From Dermatophagoides farinae (lineage: Eukaryota > Arthropoda > Arachnida > Sarcoptiformes > Pyroglyphidae), in contig NC_134685.1 in NCBI RefSeq assembly GCF_024713945.1, forward strand, positions 744,001 through 808,000: a stretch of 64,000 bases of DNA. The letters are read 5' to 3'. The position numbers and the translations under genes are program-made. Of this stretch, positions 51,001 to 61,528 are shown one piece after another. Under the pieces are notes generated by a model. It was not told where the DNA came from, searched no databases, and worked only from the letters and a program-made list of their open reading frames with translations. The first letter of the stretch is position 1. Every line of letters starts with the position of its first letter.

Positions 51001-53003
51001 CGTTTACTTGAATGAAAATCCATTTCTTCTTCTTCATCTTGTTGTTCAGATTTAATATCTTCTGTTGGTGATTCTTGATCTGTTGTTGTTGCTGCTGTTG
51101 TGGAAGCATAATTGTAATAAAGATTTGATAAAACATTATATGGTAAAAACCAATATCCACCACCGGATTGTTGTTGTTCTGTAATGTTCATTTTGTTGTT
51201 ACTACCATTATTCAAATCAGATGGATTCATTTGTCGTTTTAGTATTTGATTTGCACGCCAAAATACAATTTCACGTATTGAACACAATTCATCTAATGTA
51301 AATTCATTTTCAACACGTTCTTTTAGGCAACGTAGATCACGTGAAAATGATTCTGGATAAATTAGATAACAAATGTATGCACGATGATAACCAATAATAT
51401 CACGTACACGTTGTAGAATAAAATGCCAATTAAAACGTTGTCTTCGTTGACGATATTCTTCTAGATTTGCATTGACAGCAAAATGCCACCATGTTTTCGG
51501 TTTAAATTCATAACGAATTGAAATATCATCATCATCATCATCATTCCTCGTCATCTTGTTGTTGTTGTTGATCATTTTCGGATTTCCGTATAGATTGACC
51601 ATGATTAATAATCATTGGTCGCCATTTACGATAACGCCATAGTGTTTTCTGTGTTTGAAATGCTAAACTCCAATCAAATAGATGTTTATATTGAATGGCG
51701 GTCATCATAATTGGTACACGTTCCAATTGTACATCGATAACCGTACGTGGTTGTTTACAAGATTTCAATGACATTTCTGTACAATTTCTTTTCATAAAAC
51801 ATTTTCCATTCACCGGTGCAATCATATAATCATGTTCAGTTGGAATATTTTTATGATTAATATTTCTATCCAATGTTTGTCGCATATGATCGACCATTGT
51901 ATCTAGATCATATTCACCAAACAGTAATGTTTCTGTATCCATATAACAGGCGAATGATTCTAAATCGATTAATTTGAATAGAAAATTTTCATTAACATTT
52001 GATTCTCCTTTATGATTCTGTGTGGTCACAAATTTTGGTTGCCAATTTTCATCTGTTGAACATAACGTAAGACTACGTATAACAATACCGGTGGCAAATG
52101 GACAGCCAGGTATGGTGGAATTATCTTCATAACGTACGTGTATTGATGATATTTTCAGATGAATATTCATCAAAACATTATTTATCAATGATGAACCATA
52201 ATTTAGCCACGATGAATATGATGATGAATAATATGAATGTGGTTCAGCAAGATCATCATCATGTAATGCTTTCCATCGTTGTTCCATCATATCTAATTGT
52301 GATATTTTAAATTCTTGTTGTGAACGATTTTCTTCTTCTTCATTATACTTTGATTTGGATCAATCAAACATTAGAACAGAATTTGTGTAATAATTAATTG
52401 GAAAAAAAACACTTACCGAAAAATTTGTAATCGGCTTGACAATCAAGAATAAATCTTCAATACTAATCACTAATGGTTCAGATGTGAATGAACTCCAGCT
52501 AGGAAATTTTATAGAAATTTTTCCAATGAAACCTTTGTGGATGAACAAAAAAAAATTTGGAGCAATTATAATCGATATATTGAGTAAAAAAATAAAATAA
52601 AAAAAAATTTTAATTGGAAAATATGAGCCAATAGTTGATTAATTACTAACCGTCATTTGCTTCCAATGGTAGACCTAGATATCTGATTAGATCACGTTTC
52701 AATGGAAGATGTTCCAATTCGATTTCGCCTATTGATTTTTTGCAGTTTGTTGATGATGACGATGGAAAATAAATCAAAAATAAAAATAAAAAACATTAAG
52801 GACATGGATAATTAACGTTATCATCATCAGGGAAAAAAAACAAAATCCGAAACAATTTGATTCGAATGTTTTTTTTTTCGAACAACCATCACTATTGGAT
52901 ACATACCATTTTTCAATGACATACGAAGCTGATGTGTATTGACATTGCCAAAATAATCACCAATATAGGTGTTTAGAATCCAGGCTGCAAAACTTTCCAA
53001 CAT
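42088..53003 (-). CDS. VPS13D: VPS13D, bridge-like lipid transfer protein (one apparent extra base)
   Basis: Giant bridge-like lipid-transfer protein acting at membrane contact sites and in mitochondrial and peroxisomal biology. Six exons: 53003-52907, 52728-52651, 52532-52417, 52347-44271 (one 8.08-kb exon), 44212-43982 and 43923-42088. They total 3477 aa after removing one extra base near 51544. The chorein N-terminus is MLESFAAWILNTYIGDYFGN. A UBA domain at about 1305-1350 (NNLIDLGFNPRDSLRALALK) marks the D paralogue. The VAB/SHR-binding region includes RQPFIPFALKN, APYWIVNRSGLPLVF and YEEHERARSISPLLFSF. The C-terminal ATG2-like part has LGTVDFLGNPVGF, VTHGISDSTAKV and FGLAHGILGGITSVIT, then a PH-like tail. 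It is about 900 aa shorter than human (about 4390), and the region after the first ~600 residues appears cut down. Poly-Gln, Ser and Asp runs are frequent. Confidence 0.92.
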
Positions 53004-53994
53004 TTTTTTTTTATTTTATTTCCTCCAATTATTGATTGGTTTGATGATTTTATGGTTTTTTACGTGATTCGAATTTTGTCTTTATCAAACATTGGTCGAT
53101 GATGGGTTTATTTTTATTTTAGATGAAAGATTTCTTTGATTTTTCAATGAATCAAATAAACAATACGTGTCCTACATGCACACATACATACACATACACT
53201 ATACGTGTCATTGTCATGATGAAAAAAAAAGAAAGTCAAACATAAGAATTATGATGATGAACAAACAACCAGAAAAAACAACAAAGAATTCACCTTTATA
53301 GAATATTCAACACACACAAATACAGCTACAGAATATATATTGTGTTTTTCGTTTTTGCCTTGAAGAATCGTTTTGTTGATGTGATCACATCACAAATGAT
53401 GATGATTTACAGGAATGAATGAATGAATGAATGTGATCAAAATACACACATTCAAGTTAATTTTGTTGTTTGAAATTTATTTTTTTTTTATTATTTATAT
53501 ATATCGTTTATAGACCCCCCCAAAGTTTTAGACGAAAACAAAAAAAAAAATTTTTATTGCATCTCAAATTATAACAAAATAAATGATGATGATGATGACA
53601 AAATCAACATGCGCAATTTTTTTTTTCATCGTCACATCCTATATGAACGTGTTCAAATGAGAAAAAATTTTTTTTTTTTGTGTTCACGATTTTTTTTTTG
53701 TTTTTTTCTTTACATATCATTGTCTCCGCATACACACACAGACACGGTTCGAACAATTATTCTTTTTCTTTTTTACGTTTTGATTTTCTAATAATTTCAA
53801 TTTCATTTATTCTTATTTTCAAATTAAGAATTGGATTTATTTATTTTTTTTTTAATTCTGGTAAGTTGAATTTGTTGTTATTGTTGTTGTTGTTGTTGTT
53901 GTAATTTGTGGTTATTTATTTTGATTCAATTTTTTTTTTTTTTTTTGGTTCGTTTTTTGGTTCATTTGTTTGGTAGATATATAGAAAAATTAAA
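53004..53994. other. Shared 5' region of VPS13D and CNOT9
   Basis: About 990 bp between divergent start codons. There is a GTAAGT donor at 53861 and acceptor-like TAG sites at 53974-53976 and 53982-53984, so the CNOT9 leader may contain a ~116-nt intron. (GTT)n lies at about 53874-53901 and a poly-T at about 53931-53946. No separate gene is seen. Confidence 0.5.
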
Positions 53995-55287
53995 ATGTTA
54001 TCATCAATTGTTTCATCATCACAACAATCGAATCAATCGGTTGCAATGATGAATGCTGTTAATGCACATGTATCACAATTATCATTGAATCCTGGTCAAA
54101 ATACTGGCACTGGTGGTGTTCCTGTTTCAACAGTGGTTACATCTAACAATACAACTGGTGTTGCATCATCTGGATCGACACCGGCATCTTCCGGCTTGAA
54201 TACACCATTGACAATAATTCCTACTATTGTTACCGGTGGTAATATACAATCATCAAATGAAACTGATCGTATATTACAATTAATTGGTGATCTACTTAAT
54301 TTTGAAACACGAGAACATGCATTAATGGAATTGTCTCGTAAACGTGAAAATGTTGAAGATTTGGCCGTTCTTTTGTGGAATTCATTTGGTGCCATTGCTG
54401 CACTGTTGCAGGAAATCATTTCCGTTTATCCAACAATTCATCCACCAACATTGAATGCACATCAATCAAATCGTGTTTGTAATGCTCTTGCATTGCTTCA
54501 ATGTGTTGCATCACATTCACAAACACGTGGAGCTTTTCTTCAGGCTAATATTCCGCTATATTTGTATCCATTCCTCAATATGAATACACCATCGAAAACA
54601 CGTCCATTTGAATATCTACGGCTAACATCATTGGGTGTTATCGGTGCATTAGTGAAAACCGATGAAAAAGAGGTGATTAATTTTTTGCTTAAAACTGAAA
54701 TCATACCATTATGTTTACGTATCATGGAATCGGGAACAGAATTATCGAAAACAGTGGCAACATTTATTTTGCAGAAAATTCTTCTGGATGAAACTGGTTT
54801 GAATTACATTTGTCAAACATATGATCGTTTTTCACATGTTGCCATGATTCTTGGTAAAATGGTTTTGGCATTAGCTAAAGATCAATCGGCACGTTTATTG
54901 AAACATGTCATTCGTTGTTATCTTCGTTTATCGGATAATCCACGTGCACGTGAAGCATTACGTCATTGTCTGCCGGATCATCTTAAATCCAATACATTTG
55001 CCAATTGTTTAAATAATGATCGTGGCACAAAAAGTTGGCTACATCAATTATTGAAAAATATTGAAAAAGATCCACAACAACAACAACAACAATCAATGGG
55101 TGGTGGTCCAAATCCTGTAGTTGTTGGTCAATCAGCATCACCAGGAGCCATACAACAAGCTGGAAATAATGCTGCCAATATAATGCTTGCAGCAGCAGCA
55201 GCAGCCGCCGCCGCTGGTGGTGGTGGTAATGTTCCTGTTTCAGCTGGACAAATGATGAACACTCCATCTAAATCGAATAAAATGTAA
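53995..55287 (+). CDS. CNOT9: CCR4-NOT complex subunit 9 (RQCD1/CAF40)
   Basis: Armadillo-repeat subunit of the CCR4-NOT deadenylase that links it to GW182/TNRC6, Bam and other repressors. The coding region is intronless, 430 aa against about 299 in human. The conserved core runs from about residue 84 ([20 protein letters not shown]) through [80 protein letters not shown] and [20 protein letters not shown] to [12 protein letters not shown] near residue 362. Flanking extensions are low-complexity: a Thr/Ser/Gly-rich N-terminus, then C-terminal poly-Gln, a nine-residue Ala run and poly-Gly. An AATAAA at 55493-55498 is a likely poly(A) signal. The core looks essentially invariant for the family. 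Confidence 0.96.
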   Translation: MLSSIVSSSQQSNQSVAMMNAVNAHVSQLSLNPGQNTGTGGVPVSTVVTSNNTTGVASSGSTPASSGLNTPLTIIPTIVTGGNIQSSNETDRILQLIGDLLNFETREHALMELSRKRENVEDLAVLLWNSFGAIAALLQEIISVYPTIHPPTLNAHQSNRVCNALALLQCVASHSQTRGAFLQANIPLYLYPFLNMNTPSKTRPFEYLRLTSLGVIGALVKTDEKEVINFLLKTEIIPLCLRIMESGTELSKTVATFILQKILLDETGLNYICQTYDRFSHVAMILGKMVLALAKDQSARLLKHVIRCYLRLSDNPRAREALRHCLPDHLKSNTFANCLNNDRGTKSWLHQLLKNIEKDPQQQQQQSMGGGPNPVVVGQSASPGAIQQAGNNAANIMLAAAAAAAAAGGGGNVPVSAGQMMNTPSKSNKM

Positions 55288-56238
55288 AATTCAACACTCT
55301 CGTTTGTGTGTGGATATATCTTGTTATTCAACACTTCAAGAATTTTTTAAAAAATTCATTTCAATTTGTATATCTGAATCAATTTCATCATTTTTTTTTA
55401 AATTTGTGATCAATTTGTTTTTTTTTAAATATAAACAAAAGTATAAATAATGTAACACAACAGATGAATATAGTTCTTTTTTTTAAAAAATTAATAAAAT
55501 TTAAAAATTTGTAAATTATTCGAATCGATAAATTCATTGAATCGAAACAAATTCTGAATGATGATGGTGATGATGAATTTTGTTTTTCTGATCAATCCAA
55601 ATTGATTTGAAGGAATTTTGATTCGTTTTTTTTTGTTTCGTTCATGTTGGGAAGAAGAAAAAAAAATTTCATTTAATAATGAATATAAATGTCATGAATG
55701 TCAATTTGTTTCAATTCATTCACATTGTAAGAATCAAAAAAATTCTCTCACCTTCTTCAATGAAAATACTTACGTATTGGGCAATAATTTGTTTGACATG
55801 TAGAGAATTACCTGGCTAAGTGAATTATTTATTTTCATTACTACTAAAACTAAAATGAATAAATGTATTTTCCATTTTGGAAATTTTTATTTCATTCGAA
55901 TTGAATTTATTTACATTACCTGATGTTAAACAAATTATAATGTTGATGATGAACATCGTCATACAGTGGACATCATTTATTTTATTCCCATCGGACATTG
56001 GAACACTATTTGACAATATATACATTGATCAAATTAATTTCTTTAATTGAATTTACCAGTGGGTGGAAATTTTTTTTTTTTTTTTTTTTTTTTGTAACAT
56101 TACATGCCATCAAAATTCATGATTAATCGTTGGTCAACAGTAATAAGAAAACATTCGAATTTTTTTTTTGCCCCTTCAAAAATATCGTCATTACCAGTGT
56201 ATGGAAATCGATTATTTTTGATAGACAGGTTTTTTCGA

Positions 56239-56269
<31 letters not shown>

Positions 56270-56780
56270 TAGTGATGGATTATCATTATTTGGTCAAGTA
56301 AACCCAGCAACAGACAGATCTTAGATGTTCTAGAAAAAAAAAGATTCTCCCATATATATGGATCCAAATTGAGACGTCTCCAAAATTGATTAGCTGTGTG
56401 CGTTGTTATATTTTTTGCACCAGAATGAGAAAAATGTTATAATCACCAGTTAGTTAGTTAGTTAGTTAGTTAGTTGTACGGGAATGTGAGAATATTCTCT
56501 TGCGCGATCGTCAACTAAACTCGATCAATGGTTGATCGTTGTTAAAATTGACGCCCATTTTTTTATATTTTATTAAAACGACGATAATAACCGACTACGG
56601 AAATTCAATGGTTCAATTTGGAACAGACAACAAGATAAAAGCAGGAAAATTTTTTCAACATTCGAAATTTTCATTTATCAATCGAATGTGGTCACTTTTT
56701 AACCTGTGTTGACATACAAAGTTAAAATAGAAAATCGAACCATTCATTCGAATTCATTTTAACTTTGATGCTTGAATAGA
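55288..56780. other. Spacer between CNOT9 and neuropeptide F
   Basis: About 1.5 kb containing the CNOT9 3' UTR (AATAAA at 55493-55498) and the NPF 5' flank. It has a 24-nt poly-T at 56070-56093, (GAT)n at about 56241-56268 and a (GTTA)n tract at 56449-56475. A CGATC-rich inverted stretch (GCGATCGTC...TTGATCGTTG) lies near 56504-56540. No gene is supported. Confidence 0.5.
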
Positions 56781-57813
56781 ATGCTATCAAAATTACAAGT
56801 GAATCTTGATGATAATAATAAATATCGTCAAATGGTGATGAATGTAAATCGTAAATATTTTTCATCATTGAATGATTGTACAAAATCTTCATTATCGCCA
56901 TCATCATCAACTGAATTGTCAACAATTTTTTCAACACTATCGACTAAAATGAATAGATTACCGATAACAGCAACAATTAATCGAAATAAAAATAGAATCA
57001 AAGCACCAATGTCCACTTGGTCATTAATGATGGCAACATTGTATTTTTTATTATTATTCTCCTGTACAACATCAACATTATTTTGGCGTTTTGCATTGGC
57101 TAAACCATATGCAGCAATGGAATTTTATCGTCCATATGATCATCGTAGTGCAATGAATACATTGAAAGAATTGGATAAATATTATGAACAAATGGCAAGA
57201 CCAAGGTTTGTTTGTTTGTTTGTTGAATATTTAGTTGGCGATGGTGATCAATGCAAATTATCGGTTTAATTTTTTTTTTGTTTTTTTTTTGAATTAGATT
57301 TGGCAAACGTGGTAGTACAAACAATAATAATAATAATAATAATAATAACAATGGTGATGATAATAATGTTGTGGATCTACAACAACAACTACAATCTAGT
57401 GGTGAAATAATTGAAAATGGACCATATCGTTGGCTATTGATTAATCGTGATCAACCATTGACCAAATTGACAGAGGTAAAGTGATTGATTTATTGTTACG
57501 ATGACTGAATGAATGAGTTGATCACAAACACACACACATACAAAACCATAATTTTCACAGGAATGAATTTTTTTTTCTCAAATTTTTATCAAATGCACGA
57601 TTTTTTTTTTGATGCTTAAATCCATTAAGTAATCATGTACAATTTTCATCATTATCATCTTTTAATCACCATCATCATTATGTGGAACAGAATTATTTAT
57701 TGGAAATTTTAGCCGAAAATCTTGCACGACGTATGGATATAAAACGAAGTAATGAGTCAAAACGATCACAACAACAACAACAGCTATCATCATCATTAGC
57801 AATGCAGAATTAA
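56781..57813 (+). CDS. NPF: Neuropeptide F precursor
   Basis: Precursor of a long neuropeptide F, the arthropod NPY homologue that acts through a GPCR on feeding and related behaviour. Exons 56781-57205, 57298-57475 and 57691-57813, 241 aa from the first ATG. The hydrophobic segment MATLYFLLLFSCTTSTLFW sits at about residues 84-102, so translation more likely starts at 57009 (MSTWSLMM), giving a normal N-terminal signal and 165 aa. Cleavage after FALA would leave a 36-residue peptide, KPYAAMEFYRPYD through YYEQMARPRF, followed by Gly-Lys-Arg for amidation and cleavage. Intron 1 interrupts the Arg codon just before the final Phe, the position I recall as conserved in NPY/NPF genes. The C-terminal propeptide has an Asn run and poly-Gln. 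Confidence 0.88.
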
Positions 57814-60760
57814 AAATTTGTTCAATCATTCTAAGTAGAAAAAAAGGATAAAAATCACAACAACCGAAAACAACTCGGAAATTTCAAAGATCAAAAATCA
57901 TCGAAATTCATCAATGAAATAATCGATACACTTTAAATAGGAAAAAAATCAAAATCAAAATCAAAATGCTTCATAAGAACTTTTCTTCAGAAAAAAAACT
58001 ATCATCATTATCGTTTGCTGGTTTTAAACAGAAAAAAACAAACACTCACTTTTGCACAAAATCATTCACTTTTTTTTGTCAATGTTATTTGTTGTTGTTG
58101 TTGTTGTTAACAGGGTTCTTCACAAAATCATCATCATCATCATCATCATCATAAAACCAAATGAAACTTTTTGTTTTTTGTTGTTGTTGTTAAAAAATAA
58201 TGGTATGTGGTGTTATATTGAAATGGACAAACAACAATTTCAATCAATCAATCAATCAATTATGAGCATTTGCACTAAAAAAATGAAAAATGAATTGACA
58301 ATTATTTTTTTTTTCATGGCTAATTCAAACAGTAATCTTTACAATATAATGATGATTAAAAAAATTTTAAAACATTGTTTGTTTGCCAAACAACAACAAC
58401 AATTTCAATCGATCGATCGATAGTCACATCGATATAATAATACCACCACCATCATCATCATTAATGAATAATCAATCTAAATTTAGATTTTTAATTCTTC
58501 ATTATTTTTCCATATTTTAAAAATAAATTTTTACAAATTCATGTAATGATTTAAAAAAAAAAAAAAACACACACACACACACAAGCACGCATATGACACA
58601 AATTATCTTTCAAAGATAAACAAAATATATAAAAGAATCATCACAATCATTAAAATTATAGAAATCGATAAATTGATCATTTTTTCTCTCTCTCTCTCTA
58701 TTTGTGGAAGCAAAAAAAAAAAAAACAAATTGATTGGCAATAAATTCAAAAAATTTTTTCAAATTGAAATAAAATGAGCTTTGATTGATTAATTTTTTCT
58801 ATTTAAACCCATATGGCTGATTTTTATAAGTGAAATACTTACGTGTGTCTAAATAGACTTTTGCACTGGAAATTTTTTTTTTCATATTGTTAAAACTTTT
58901 ACATTTTCCATTGAGTTAATTCATCATAAAAGTAAAAAAAGAAGAAGAAAATGTAAACTGAATAATTGATAAGTTGTTCATTGTTGTTCATTATTATAAA
59001 GATGTCCACTTTTGGAATTGAAATGGAATTGATCTGTCTTGACGATTATAATAATAATGCAATAATTGATCATTGATTCATTCTTACTAATCTTACATAA
59101 ATCATGTACATTTTTGATGATGACGAATATTTTTGCAATTATCGATAATGATCGATCAATGGACACACACACGTTCCAATTTCAAATGAATCCAATCAAA
59201 TCGATGATGATGGAATATTATTTTTTTTTAAATAAAAAAAAAATCTATTGTCCATTATCTTGATGGACAATCAATCGGATTAAATTTCATGACGATGATG
59301 ATGATGACGATGATGATGATGATGATGATAAAAATAACCATCATTCGAACAAACATAGAATCGTAAACCAAGAATAAGAACACAGAAGAAATGCGAAAAG
59401 AATTTATGCTTGTTGTTGTTGTTGTTGTTGTTTTTCTTTAGTCATATTTATTTATTCATTCATTATCGACATTATTTTGATGAATTTTTGTCCATTATTT
59501 TGATTAGTTTTTTTTCCCCAATTCTTCGTATGTCATTGTCATCCGATTTTATCATTCGACATTTGTTATTCGGTTAAGAATTTAGATTAGAAAAAAAAAC
59601 ATCATCATCATCATCATCTATTTATGATTATAATAAAAACAAACAAAAATCTGTCCATCATCCGGAGTTCAGGAATATTCTCTACATAAAAAAATGGACT
59701 TTGCAATTTTTTTTCTGTCGTTGTTGTTGTTGTTGTTGTGCATATATTTTATCTACAATCAACACAAACAACATACGAGTGGAATATTGGTCATTTGTTT
59801 TTTTTCCCCATTGAATTACAACAACACAAAAGTATAAAATTCTTATCTTTCTTTCTCTTTTATTATCTGCCATCAAACTCTTTTCCGTCGTAATAATAAT
59901 AATAATAATAATAATCAGAATGAATATGATGATGATGACGATGATGAATTTCGAATGAAACTAAAACAAAACAAAACAAAAAAAAAATAAATAAATTTAC
60001 ATACAATTGATGATTTCCTTTGGGAAACAAACAAACAAACATATCTTCCAACAACAAGAACAAAAAACAAATGATGATGATGGTAATGAATCGAAATCGA
60101 ATGTTTGCGTGTGTGTGTGTGTGTCAAAGTTGATCTTCATACAAACGACGAACGTAGGTTGTGAATGTGACGCCGTCAAATAAAAAAAATATATACATTC
60201 GAAATATTTCATTCCATTATTTATCATTATCATTGTGAGATGATAATGTTAGCCAAAAAAAAAAAAAAAGATTTCAGCTTCATCAGTAATCCTTTTTTGT
60301 TGCTCTCATAACCATTCAATACCAAAAGAATTCACATGGGAAATACCTTTGTTCTGTTTTGTCGGTGTGTGTGTGTATGATATTGATTCCAAAAATTTTC
60401 CACTTACAATTCTTTTCCTATTAATTGTTTCTTTTTTTCTTTTCTTCATCATATATTCTTTTTGTTTGTTTTTTTTTTTTTTTTTTTTGATTATTTCATT
60501 CAATGAAATCCATCCATAGTACATAACAAGGTGGATTTTTCAATTTTATTGTTGTGTTGTAGTTGTCGTTTTTTTTTTTTGGTTCTATCTATAGATGTGT
60601 TTCCATCAGAATATTCGCACTTAATTTCATTATATCCTGATCATCATCATCATCATCATCATTGCTAATTATCATTATTTTATTTTTTTTTTGTTCTGAT
60701 GATATATGTGTGTGTATTTGGCAACCATTTCAGCAGAATAAAAAAAACACACATATGTTG

Positions 60761-60791
<31 letters not shown>

Positions 60792-61528
60792 TAATAATAA
60801 ACAAACAAATGAGAACACATGTTAATAATAAAAAAAAAATTCAATCAACAATAATAAATCATTGTCAAGAATATTTTTGTTGTTGTTGTTGTTTTTGTTT
60901 GTGACTGATGAATGACGAAAATATTTTGTCATCATAATTCCATCAATTTATGTTTGATATTTCCCGAATAATAATAAAAAACAAAACAAAAAACCAAACA
61001 TTCAGGAACACAAATATCAATGAATTATAGTAAAAAAAATATATATATTGAATTTACCTGTGATTGATTAGTATATCGATTTAATAAGCAAATTATATTA
61101 CCAATCTATCTATTGTGATGAACAATGTCATCGAATTTGAGCCAATAATTAATCATTGTCATCAAATGAATATGAGGTCATTTCCATACATATATATTGT
61201 GGATACGGAACAAAAAAAAACCGAAACAAAACAAAACAAAAAAAACCTCGCCCACATACGGAAATTTAAATGGTTGACTATCGAGCTTATAATAAATAAA
61301 TATTTATTTATCATCATCATCATCATCATGTTTCCGGCGATGAAATGAATAGTTCAAAAAAAAAAAAAATAAAATAAATATAAAACATAACGAAGACAAA
61401 AAAAAAATTGTTTTTGTCTGCTTGTATACAATAATTGAATTTATACATACATTTTTTTTTATACAAGAAAGAAAAAAACTAATCAATTGAAAATTAACAT
61501 CAAGCAAAAAAAAGAGTATTTTTAAATC
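57814..61528. other. 3.7 kb repeat-rich spacer between NPF and patched
   Basis: Only 3' flanks of two convergent genes are evident. The sequence is a patchwork of (CAA)n, (GTT)n, (ATG)n (for example 59288-59330), (AAT)n at about 59892-59914, (CA)n at about 58567-58582, and poly-T at about 60471-60489. All open frames here are Leu/Phe/Ile/Asn-rich repeat translations. No tRNA-like or snoRNA-like unit was convincing. Confidence 0.5.
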
